Shown here: positions 1 through 5,435 of the stretch, piece by piece
How the letters are laid out: the number at the start of each line of letters is the position of its first letter
How positions within the stretch are numbered: position 1 is the stretch's first letter
Assembly (NCBI GenBank): GCA_000432335.1
Contig: HF995362.1
Location: 7,839 to 13,374 of the forward strand
From: Firmicutes bacterium CAG:646
GTDB taxonomy: Bacteria; Bacillota; Clostridia; Lachnospirales; Lachnospiraceae
Direction: 5' to 3'
DNA length: 5,536 bases
The notes under the pieces: model-generated
Databases searched by the model: none
What the model saw: only the letters and a program-made list of their open reading frames with translations
What the model was told of the DNA's origin: nothing
Translations under genes and position numbers: made by a program

Positions 1-1610
1 AGCAGCGTAGCAGAAAAAAACACCGCGCTGCATCCCTTGTCCAAACATCGCTGCAGATTCACTGCCGGATTCACACAGTACAGCTTCACTCGGAATCTCC
101 CATCTTCCTCATGCTGAGTATACATCACATAATTTTCATCCAGAAGATCATAGATATAAAGAAAACTCCTCACCTGAAAATAAAATTCCAGAATTTCCTT
201 CCGTGTCTCTCCATCCTCCAATTCCTCCAGATAATTTTCCATTTCTCCCATAACATTCATAAGCGCTATGGAAAATCCCCCCAGTGTTTCCAGTATCTGA
301 TACGTCTCACATTCCCGTTTCAGTTCCAACAGTTGGCGATTACACCGTTCCAACGCTCTTTCCAACTTTTTTCGATACGGTTTGACCAGTTTTTTTATTT
401 TCAGGAAATCTTCTTTATATAGAACGGCGCTGTACATTTCACGCCCCCGCTCTACCAGATTATGAGCCTCATCAATCAAAAATACATAATCTCCCTTACT
501 TCCTTCCGCAAAAAATCTCCTGAGATAAACATCCGGGTCAAAAGCGTAATTATAATCACAGATCACTGCATCCACCCAGGTCGCCAGATCCAGACTCATT
601 TCGTACGGACATACCTGATAACGCTCACTATATTCCATCAATACATCTCTGTCATATTGATCCTGCTCCTGCAACAGTCGGAAAACAGCTTCATTTACCC
701 GGTCAAAATGTCCTTTTGCTCTGGGGCAGTCAATCGGATTACATTCTACCTGCTCACAGACGCACATTTTTTCTTTTGCCGTAAGAATCAGCGTTTTGCA
801 GGAAAGTCCTCGTTCTTTTAATATCTGAAACGCCTCCCACGCCACTGTACGCGTGATGGTTTTTGCAGTGAGATAGAAAATTTTTTCTGTAAGTCCTTCG
901 CCCATAGACCGCACCGCTGGAAAAATCGTAGACATAGTTTTCCCCACACCGGTAGGCGCCTGTATAAAAAGCTGTTTTCTCCGAAGAATCGTGCGATATA
1001 CCCCGGAAACCAGATCTCTCTGCCCTTCCCGATAAAAGAATGGAAATTCCAGCCCCTCCATAGAAGTGTTCCTCGTCTGTCTCCACTGATGCTGCCACAG
1101 CGCCCACTGGTAATACTGATCTAACACCCACTGAAACCACGCTTCCAGCTCCTCTACTGTGTACTCCTCCTCAAATCTGCGTATTTCTTCTGTATCCAGA
1201 TGACAATAGGTCATCTGCACTCGGATCTGCAAAAGTCCTTTTTCTTTCCCCAGAAAATAAGCGTAACATTTTGCCTGCGCCAGATGCACTTCCACCGGTC
1301 TCTCCAGAAATCTCAAATCTCTGTGCACACCTTTGATCTCATCCACCATGACAAAATCTTCTCCGTAGATAATTCCATCCGCTCTTCCTTCCACCAGAAC
1401 AGAAAACTCCTCAAATTCTGTAGAATGTGCCAGAGGAACCTCCGCCTGATACGCAGCCCCCATCTGCTTTTGGATTTTTCTATGAATCCTGCTCCCCTTT
1501 GCCATAGCCTCCCGATCTGCGAAAGCTCCTCTTCGCGTATCCAGATCTCCGGAACGCAGAATAAACTCCACCAAATTTCTCACTGAAATCCGTATTACTT
1601 CCTTCTCCAT
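1..1610 (-). CDS. PD-(D/E)XK nuclease-Rad3/DinG-type Fe-S DNA helicase (5' part)
   Basis: The frame is open from the ATG at 1610 to the window edge, giving 536 residues without a stop; the C-terminal helicase domain (motifs IV-VI) is outside. Residues about 10-120 look like a RecB/Cas4-type nuclease: H43, GRADG with D78, DEIK with E91 and K93, and Q112...Y116. The helicase core follows: REGQ (194-197), Walker A APTGVGKT (218-225, K224), motif Ia LTAKT (247-251), DEAH (380-383) and FFSAT (531-535). Cysteines 283, 285, 290, 295 and 334 lie between Walker A and DEAH, where XPD/DinG proteins bind a 4Fe-4S cluster; 334 is in the typical CPYE context. Expected role: ATP-driven 5'-3' DNA unwinding coupled to nuclease cleavage, cytosolic. 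GGAGAG lies four bases before the ATG at 1610; an in-frame ATG at 1622 is possible but its G-run is too close. The gene is monocistronic at its 5' end and diverges from the SdpR gene. The helicase class is sure; its pathway is not known. Confidence 0.9.
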   Translation of the reverse strand, partial: MEKEVIRISVRNLVEFILRSGDLDTRRGAFADREAMAKGSRIHRKIQKQMGAAYQAEVPLAHSTEFEEFSVLVEGRADGIIYGEDFVMVDEIKGVHRDLRFLERPVEVHLAQAKCYAYFLGKEKGLLQIRVQMTYCHLDTEEIRRFEEEYTVEELEAWFQWVLDQYYQWALWQHQWRQTRNTSMEGLEFPFFYREGQRDLVSGVYRTILRRKQLFIQAPTGVGKTMSTIFPAVRSMGEGLTEKIFYLTAKTITRTVAWEAFQILKERGLSCKTLILTAKEKMCVCEQVECNPIDCPRAKGHFDRVNEAVFRLLQEQDQYDRDVLMEYSERYQVCPYEMSLDLATWVDAVICDYNYAFDPDVYLRRFFAEGSKGDYVFLIDEAHNLVERGREMYSAVLYKEDFLKIKKLVKPYRKKLERALERCNRQLLELKRECETYQILETLGGFSIALMNVMGEMENYLEELEDGETRKEILEFYFQVRSFLYIYDLLDENYVMYTQHEEDGRFRVKLYCVNPAVNLQRCLDKGCSAVFFSATL

Positions 1611-1678
1611 AATTCTCTCCATTCCCCCCCTTACTTCTTATATTTTCTATGGTTTCAACTTTTTCAACAATATTCTCC

Positions 1679-1706
1679 AGTATAACACGCCTGAAAAAAT
1701 TGTCTA
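1679..1706 (-). promoter_or_regulatory. Promoter of the nuclease-helicase gene
   Basis: Read on the minus strand, TAGACA (1701-1706) and TATACT (1679-1684) are separated by 16 bases. The -10 is preceded by TG plus one base, the extended -10 pattern. Transcription would begin near 1672, leaving a leader of about 60 bases. The -35 lies one base from the left inverted repeat at 1708-1729, so a protein bound there could affect this promoter too. Confidence 0.6.
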
Positions 1707-1707
1707 T

Positions 1708-1729
1708 TATTTAGATTTTTTTCTAAATA
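1708..1729. promoter_or_regulatory. Upstream operator-like inverted repeat
   Basis: Eight-base arms TATTTAGA and TCTAAATA flank a six-base T run, 22 bases in total. The arms are identical to those of the repeat at 1765-1786, which argues for two sites for one dimeric regulator, most likely the SdpR-type protein encoded just downstream. It sits between the -35 elements of the two divergent promoters. Binding by SdpR is inferred from position and symmetry. Confidence 0.6.
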
Positions 1730-1733
1730 GGTA

Positions 1734-1761
1734 TTGCATTTTTCCAAATTTGTGTTATATA
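1734..1761 (+). promoter_or_regulatory. Promoter of the sdpR-sdpI operon
   Basis: TTGCAT (1734-1739) is followed after 16 bases by TATATA (1756-1761), with TG at 1753-1754 forming an extended -10. Start of transcription would be near 1768, inside the inverted repeat at 1765-1786. The promoter is bracketed by the two repeats, a layout that fits autorepression. The -35 matches the consensus at four of six bases, so the exact register is moderately sure. Confidence 0.55.
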
Positions 1762-1764
1762 TTG

Positions 1765-1786
1765 TATTTAGAAATATTTCTAAATA
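1765..1786. promoter_or_regulatory. Perfect 22-bp palindromic operator candidate
   Basis: The arms TATTTAGAAAT and ATTTCTAAATA form an uninterrupted, perfect palindrome. It covers the predicted transcription start of the sdpR operon, where a bound repressor would block initiation. Its centre is 57 bp from that of the related repeat at 1708-1729. An A/T-rich palindrome of this kind is typical for ArsR-family autorepressors without metal control. Confidence 0.7.
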
Positions 1787-1811
1787 GTCTTTAAAGAAAC
1801 GAGGTGAGAAT

Positions 1812-2084
1812 TTGTCATTTGCCGATACTTTTAAGGCTCTTTCCGATCCCGTCCGGCGGGAAATACTTCTTATTTTAAAAGATGGAAAAAAGCTTCCGGC
1901 AGGAGAAATCGCAAAACACTTTGATATGACCCACGCAACGGTCTCCTATCACCTGTCACAATTAAAAAAAGCCGGATTGGTGACAGAAACAAAGTATAAA
2001 AATTATGTTTATTACGAAATCAACGTGTCTGTATTTGAAGAGATCATGCTTTGGTTTTCGCAATTTAAGGAGGACTCAGAATGA
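1812..2084 (+). CDS. sdpR: SdpR-type ArsR-family autorepressor
   Basis: A 90-residue winged-helix protein of the ArsR/SmtB fold, about the full family length. The opening FADTFKALSDPVRREIL (3-19) is the family signature; AGEIAKHFDMTHATVSYHL (30-48) is the helix-turn-helix, and the wing contains KYKNYVYYEI (61-70). The ELCVCDL metal site of true ArsR sensors is absent and there is no cysteine at all, so metal sensing is not expected. In Bacillus subtilis, SdpR represses its own operon and is sequestered at the membrane by SdpI when SdpI binds the SdpC toxin. The start is TTG, supported by GAGGTG at 1801-1806 and the lack of any in-frame upstream ATG. The stop overlaps the next start as ATGA, indicating translational coupling. 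The SdpR assignment rests on the SdpI neighbour; the ArsR fold itself is secure. Confidence 0.88.
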   Translation: MSFADTFKALSDPVRREILLILKDGKKLPAGEIAKHFDMTHATVSYHLSQLKKAGLVTETKYKNYVYYEINVSVFEEIMLWFSQFKEDSE

Positions 2085-2710
2085 AAACAAAGAAACTCTT
2101 ATTTATCACAACCCTGATCTGTCTGCTGCCGATGCTTATCGCCGCATTTCTCTACGAAGATCTGCCCGCTCAGGTGGCTACTCACTGGGGTTCCGACGGA
2201 ACACCAAATGGCTACTCATCGAAAGCTTTTGCCTGTTTTGGACTTCCCGGAATTATGGCAGGACTGAACCTCCTGCTCCACATAATCATGGATAATGACC
2301 CCAAACGCAGAAATATGGGCAGCCGCATCGTACTGATCTCTAAATGGTGCATCCCTGTACTGTCTCTGATTGTATCTACGATCACCCTTGCCTCTGCAAT
2401 GGGCGTTGAAATTTCTGTCAGCCGTATCGTTCCTGCTCTGGTGGGTATTCTGTTCATTGCTCTGGGAAATTACCTTCCCAAATGCAAACAAAACTATACC
2501 GTTGGCATCAAATTGCCCTGGACCCTGAACAGCGAAGAAAACTGGAATCGTACCCATCATTTATCCGGATATCTGTTTATCTTTGCCGGTATTATTATGA
2601 TTATTACGGCATTTTTGCCCCAGATATCTTTCCTGTCTCTGCCGGCGCTTCTTATCGCCGGATTTGTACCAATGATCTATTCCTTTGTTCTTTTCAAAAA
2701 AGGAATTTGA
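2081..2710 (+). CDS. sdpI: SdpI/DUF1648-family membrane protein
   Basis: A 209-residue integral membrane protein, close to the length of B. subtilis SdpI. Hydrophobic segments lie at about 6-23, 50-70, 88-107, 115-132, 162-180 and 185-204, so six helices are likely. After the first helix comes the DUF1648 signature LPAQVATHW...GYSSK (28-48). The SdpI region follows: GNYLPKCKQNYTVGIKLPW (129-147), then a W...TH segment (155-159). SdpI gives immunity to the SdpC killing peptide and relays its presence by holding SdpR at the membrane. Here no SdpA, SdpB or SdpC gene is in view, so it may protect against a toxin made elsewhere or sense another envelope signal. AAGGAGG at 2067-2073 lies seven bases before the ATG, which overlaps the repressor stop. 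Family membership is sure; toxin immunity is inferred. Confidence 0.88.
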   Translation: MKTKKLLFITTLICLLPMLIAAFLYEDLPAQVATHWGSDGTPNGYSSKAFACFGLPGIMAGLNLLLHIIMDNDPKRRNMGSRIVLISKWCIPVLSLIVSTITLASAMGVEISVSRIVPALVGILFIALGNYLPKCKQNYTVGIKLPWTLNSEENWNRTHHLSGYLFIFAGIIMIITAFLPQISFLSLPALLIAGFVPMIYSFVLFKKGI

Positions 2711-2767
2711 TTCAAAAAAGCCTCCAAAACGCTGAAAAACAAAAGTCTTTCATTGCTTTGGAGGCTT
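2711..2767 (-). terminator. Intrinsic terminator of the HPr-like gene
   Basis: The arms 2718-2728 (AAGCCTCCAAA) and 2757-2767 (TTTGGAGGCTT) are an exact 11-bp inverted repeat with a 28-base loop. On the minus strand the stem is followed by TTTTTT (2714-2719), the classic form, and it lies about 20 bases beyond the HPr-like stop. It also follows the sdpI stop by seven bases on the plus strand, but no T run follows there, so it may work weakly as a shared terminator of the two convergent units. Confidence 0.75.
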
Positions 2768-2789
2768 CCTCTATACGTTTTCTTCCAAC

Positions 2790-3035
2790 TTATGCGATAG
2801 CAAATTTCTGGAGGGTATGATTAAATTCTTTGTTCTCCCCGTAATACTTTACGGTCAGTTCTTTGGTCAGATCCATACTCAAAATCCCCAAAATCGATTT
2901 CGCATCAATGACAAAACGATTATAGAAGATATCAATATCAAAGTCACATTTTCCTGCTGCCGCTACAAACTCTTCTACTTCTTTTGTCTCATTCAGTTTT
3001 ATTTTACTTACTTTGCACTCTGACATACTTCTCAT
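2790..3035 (-). CDS. HPr-like (PtsH-related) protein without the active histidine
   Basis: An 81-residue protein of HPr size. Its second half, DAKSILGILSM (44-54), matches the Ser46 region of HPr, and the start KIKLNET (11-17) matches its first strand. The phosphocarrier motif GLHARP that should follow NET is missing: the sequence goes into KEVEEFVAAAGKC with no histidine. It therefore cannot carry the phosphate of the sugar phosphotransferase system at His15, but serine 47 could still be a site for HPr kinase, as in the regulatory paralogue Crh. A role in carbon regulation is inferred. The ATG at 3035 has AGGA five bases upstream; an ATG at 3026 (78 residues) has AAAGGG at nine bases and is equally possible. 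The gene is alone, with its own promoter and terminator. Fold assignment is good; function is open. Confidence 0.82.
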   Translation of the reverse strand: MRSMSECKVSKIKLNETKEVEEFVAAAGKCDFDIDIFYNRFVIDAKSILGILSMDLTKELTVKYYGENKEFNHTLQKFAIA

Positions 3036-3052
3036 CCCTTTCCTATATTCTA

Positions 3053-3070
3053 ACTGGTAGTACCACCAGT
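3053..3070. promoter_or_regulatory. FadR/PdhR-like operator in the HPr-like leader
   Basis: ACTGGT (3053-3058) and ACCAGT (3065-3070) form an inverted repeat with a six-base spacer. Nested in it is TGGTAGTACCA (3055-3065), which fits the TGGTnnnACCA pattern bound by FadR-subfamily GntR regulators such as PdhR. It lies just after the predicted transcription start, a repressor position. The regulator is not encoded in the window, and the repeat could instead fold as a small hairpin in the leader RNA. Confidence 0.5.
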
Positions 3071-3082
3071 CGAGCTTCGCCT

Positions 3083-3111
3083 ATTATTACACTCCTGCCT
3101 CCATTTGTCAA
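3083..3111 (-). promoter_or_regulatory. Strong sigma-A promoter of the HPr-like gene
   Basis: On the minus strand a perfect TTGACA (3106-3111) is followed by exactly 17 bases and AATAAT (3083-3088, five of six matches), with TG one base before the -10. The predicted start is near 3076, giving a leader of about 40 bases that contains the operator-like repeat at 3053-3070. The quality suggests high expression when not repressed. Confidence 0.8.
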
Positions 3112-3139
3112 TTCTTTTTCCCGGAGTGATTTTTTGTCG

Positions 3140-3182
3140 AAAAAAGAAATTTTTTGTATAGGATTGCCCAAGAATCCCCTAT
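3140..3182 (-). terminator. Possible weak terminator after the TIGR03915-like gene
   Basis: On the minus strand ATAGGGGATT (3173-3182) can pair with AATCCTAT (3158-3165) leaving a two-base bulge, about 8 bp with a seven-base loop. The T run comes only after an A run (T6 at 3140-3145), so it is not a textbook terminator. It lies 10 bases beyond the stop, where the operon should end; some readthrough into the HPr-like gene is possible. Confidence 0.35.
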
Positions 3183-3192
3183 TTTCCCCCGC

Positions 3193-4059
3193 TTAATCCG
3201 GCAACTTTATCTGTTTGAAATCACTTTCCCCCTGCCTCCCCAAGGTTTCCTGACGTTCATGTAAAATTCCTGTTATATTTTTGTCAAATTCTACCATATG
3301 CTTTCTGAATCGCAACGGAAGATTCTGTCTCTGCAAATCGTGATTTTCCCTTTCCCGGATAGAAATGTGCTCGCAAAATCCACGAAACAGACTTTCGTAA
3401 TCTTCTTCCGTATCCCTGCTCTCCATAAGTTTTTTCATCTGCTCCCCTCTGGTACGATAAACTGCACACGGCTGATACGGTACATGAATCAATGCCTTTT
3501 CTCTTCTCTCGTCATAAATAATCCAATACTCACCGGAAAATCGATCTCCAAAATGTTCCTGAAATAGTAGCAAAATATCATTTTCCGGTGCAAAAACTGA
3601 AAACAATACCCGACCGGGAAGCTGGCGAAAACGAAGAAATCCCAGATAATGATGATGTTCATTCCATACCTTCCGATATAATTCCATCACCTTGCGCACA
3701 TAATTGTTTTTCAGATTATCCAGCTTCTTTTTCCCGTAGGAAGCCCCATACACCGATAAACAATCTACCAGCGTGCGATACACCGCCGTTCCTTTCTGCG
3801 AATCTGCCGCGCAGGAAGCATAGCAGATATTCTCCGTAATCTCTTCTCCCAGCTTCTTTCTCATGGTTCGCAAAACCTTCTCCGCCCTTACCAGATCCGG
3901 CTCCACCGTATGATATTCACAAAATAATTCCAGATTGCCTTCTTCCTCTGTCCTCAATTCCACATTTCCATGCCCCACTCTGGCATCCCAGGCAGAATAC
4001 ACACCAGTGAGAATTCCTTCCAGCGAATCTTCACAAATAAAAATATGTTTTTTATCCAT
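3193..4059 (-). CDS. Radical SAM-linked DNA metabolism protein (TIGR03915/DUF4130-like)
   Basis: A 288-residue soluble protein matching, from memory, the family called probable DNA metabolism protein, which is nearly always next to the radical SAM gene found here and in other bacteria is fused to a uracil-DNA glycosylase-like domain. Visible family features are YSAWDAR (21-27), the NEHHHYLGFLRF segment (133-144), FAPENDILLLFQEHF (156-170), IYDERR (181-186), a SIRERENHDLQRQNLP stretch (233-248) and LRFRKHMVEF (249-258). The last 30 residues look like a loose tail. No glycosylase domain is fused, so this is the short form. It starts 18 bases after the radical SAM stop, with GAGG about 13 bases before the ATG, and should be cotranscribed from the LexA-box promoter. 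Its biochemical activity is unknown; the histidine- and arginine-rich motifs may bind nucleic acid or a substrate. Cotranscription implies a shared pathway. Confidence 0.85.
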   Translation of the reverse strand: MDKKHIFICEDSLEGILTGVYSAWDARVGHGNVELRTEEEGNLELFCEYHTVEPDLVRAEKVLRTMRKKLGEEITENICYASCAADSQKGTAVYRTLVDCLSVYGASYGKKKLDNLKNNYVRKVMELYRKVWNEHHHYLGFLRFRQLPGRVLFSVFAPENDILLLFQEHFGDRFSGEYWIIYDERREKALIHVPYQPCAVYRTRGEQMKKLMESRDTEEDYESLFRGFCEHISIRERENHDLQRQNLPLRFRKHMVEFDKNITGILHERQETLGRQGESDFKQIKLPD

Positions 4060-4077
4060 ATCTATTCTGTTTCCTCT

Positions 4078-5361
4078 CTATCCTGCCTCAAACAATGACA
4101 TCTGGTGATACTCCGGTTCCCGATTCACCGGCATCTTTTCCCTGGGATCTAAAAGATTCCGCAGGATATAATCCTCCTCTAATCTTGTCTGATACATCAT
4201 CCTTCCTCCACAGGTAATAAAATACAGCGCTCGTTTCAACACTACCCGCATCTTCTGCAAATCTTCAAAAGTAAGTGTTCCAAACTTTCTTGCCCGAACA
4301 ATCTTCTGCGCAGATCGCACACCGATTCCCGGCACTCGCAAAAGCATCTGATAATCTGCCGTATTCACTTCCACCGGAAATACTTCCAGATGGCGAAGCG
4401 CCCAGTCACACTTGGGATCTATCATCATATTAAAATTCGGTCGTTCCTGAGACAACAGCTCTCCCGCCTGAAATCCATAAAACCGCAGAAGCCAATCTGC
4501 CTGATACAGCCGATGTTCCCGCAAAAGAGGCGGTCCCTGCGGCAACATAGGAAGAGACGTATCTTCATTCACATTCACAAATGCCGAATAAAATACCCGT
4601 TTTAATTCAAACTTCTGATACAAAGATTCTGCTGTATTCAAAATCTGATAATCATTCTCCCCAGTAGCTCCTATGATCATCTGCGTACTCTGTCCCGCCG
4701 GTACAAACTGTGGCGTATGACGATATAATGCCAATTCCTGCTTATTCTCATATGCTCGTGTCTGAATCTGTCGCATGGGTGCGAGAATCGTCTTACGGCT
4801 TTTATGAGGCGCCAGCGTCCGCAGCCCCTCTGCCGTGGGAAATTCTACATTGATACTCATACGATCTACATAATAACCTGCCCGCTCGATAAGCTCCGAA
4901 GGCGCTCCCGGAATAGCCTTCAAATGAATATATCCATGAAACTGATACTGCGTTCTCAGCTTATAAACGGTCTGAAAAAGAAGCTCCATGGTATGAGCCG
5001 GACTTTTTATCACACCGGAACTCAAAAATAAACCTTCTATATAATTTCTCCGATAAAATCCCATCGTCAGCTCACACACCTCGTCAGGAGTAAATGAAGT
5101 TCTTACTACATCATTGGAGGAACGATTGACACAATACCGACAGTCAAACACACACTCATTGGTAAACAAAATCTTCAACAGACTGATACAGCGCCCATCT
5201 GCCGAAAAACTATGACAAATCCCTGCCGCCACACTGTTCCCTACCCCATGACCGCCATTTTTTCTGTCCGTTCCACTGGACGTACATGCTACATCATACT
5301 TTGCCGCATCTGATAAAATATTCAACTTTTCCTGCAAACTCATCTGCTCCCGAAACACCAT
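4078..5361 (-). CDS. Putative DNA modification/repair radical SAM protein (TIGR03916-like)
   Basis: A 427-residue protein, numbered here from the ATG at 5361. CVFDCRYC (70-77) is the CX3CX2C site binding the 4Fe-4S cluster that cleaves S-adenosylmethionine. Conserved surroundings include KYDVACTSSG (21-30), GRCISLLKILFTNEC (56-70), GLFLSSGVIKSP (110-121) and GYIHLKAIPGAP (143-154). Cysteines 26, 49 and 58 precede the radical site. A helix-hairpin-helix DNA-binding segment lies at about 333-375, with VPGIG at 343-347. The C-terminus has QMSLF (420-424), a likely sliding-clamp-binding peptide. It should act on DNA through radical chemistry; the substrate is unknown. The frame extends up to a TTG at 5436, but that part contains the promoter and both LexA boxes. 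AAGGGG (5370-5375) eight bases before the ATG at 5361 settles the start; ATG 5343 has a poorer site. It is the first gene of an operon with the TIGR03915-like gene and is probably SOS-induced. Confidence 0.9.
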   Translation of the reverse strand: MVFREQMSLQEKLNILSDAAKYDVACTSSGTDRKNGGHGVGNSVAAGICHSFSADGRCISLLKILFTNECVFDCRYCVNRSSNDVVRTSFTPDEVCELTMGFYRRNYIEGLFLSSGVIKSPAHTMELLFQTVYKLRTQYQFHGYIHLKAIPGAPSELIERAGYYVDRMSINVEFPTAEGLRTLAPHKSRKTILAPMRQIQTRAYENKQELALYRHTPQFVPAGQSTQMIIGATGENDYQILNTAESLYQKFELKRVFYSAFVNVNEDTSLPMLPQGPPLLREHRLYQADWLLRFYGFQAGELLSQERPNFNMMIDPKCDWALRHLEVFPVEVNTADYQMLLRVPGIGVRSAQKIVRARKFGTLTFEDLQKMRVVLKRALYFITCGGRMMYQTRLEEDYILRNLLDPREKMPVNREPEYHQMSLFEAG

Positions 5362-5369
5362 ATCTTTCG

Positions 5370-5375
5370 CCCCTT
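5370..5375 (-). promoter_or_regulatory. Ribosome binding site fixing the radical SAM start
   Basis: AAGGGG on the minus strand lies eight bases before the ATG at 5361. No comparable site precedes the TTG at 5436, whose upstream bases are A/T only. This supports the shorter protein. Confidence 0.7.
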
Positions 5376-5381
5376 CTTTCT

Positions 5382-5395
5382 CGAACGTATGTTTT
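5382..5395. promoter_or_regulatory. LexA (SOS) box, start-proximal
   Basis: CGAACGTATGTTTT on the plus strand matches the Gram-positive LexA consensus CGAACRNRYGTTYG at all defined positions but the last. It covers the predicted transcription start of the radical SAM operon (near 5394). Together with the box at 5410-5423 it forms a tandem operator. Confidence 0.75.
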
Positions 5396-5400
5396 CTTTT

Positions 5401-5429
5401 ATCATACAACAAACATTTGTTCGTGTCAA
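5401..5429 (-). promoter_or_regulatory. Promoter of the radical SAM operon
   Basis: On the minus strand a perfect TTGACA (5424-5429), a 17-base spacer and TATGAT (5401-5406, five of six) give a strong sigma-A promoter. Predicted start of transcription is near 5394, about 33 bases before the ATG. The distal LexA box fills most of the spacer, so LexA would block polymerase directly. Confidence 0.82.
5410..5423. promoter_or_regulatory. LexA (SOS) box, promoter spacer
   Basis: On the minus strand CGAACAAATGTTTG matches CGAACRNRYGTTYG at every position. It directly abuts the -35 hexamer and lies within the promoter spacer, the usual place for strong SOS repression. Confidence 0.85.
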
Positions 5430-5435
5430 GCAGCA

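Noticed and set aside
111..1586. Several open frames of 100-130 codons on both strands within the helicase region
   Set aside because: They lie opposite to or out of frame with a continuous 536-codon frame that carries clear helicase and nuclease motifs, and their translations show no domain pattern.
1..1610. Cas4-like nuclease plus DinG-like helicase as part of a CRISPR (type IV) system
   Set aside because: No repeat array and no other cas gene is visible, and the single-protein nuclease-helicase fusion is better explained as a housekeeping or repair helicase.
1624..1630. Run of seven G (minus strand) before the helicase ribosome site as a phase-variable tract
   Set aside because: Seven bases is short for slippage control and it lies in the leader; nothing else supports switching.
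1611..1811. A LexA box for the helicase gene, as for E. coli dinG
   Set aside because: No CGAAC...GTTCG-like sequence is found in this intergenic region; its palindromes are of the TATTTAGA type.
1812..2084. ArsR-type metal sensor
   Set aside because: The protein has no cysteine and lacks the ELCVCDL metal site, and the partner gene is SdpI-like instead of a metal pump.
2790..3035. Functional PTS phosphocarrier HPr
   Set aside because: The GLHARP active-site motif with His15 is missing.
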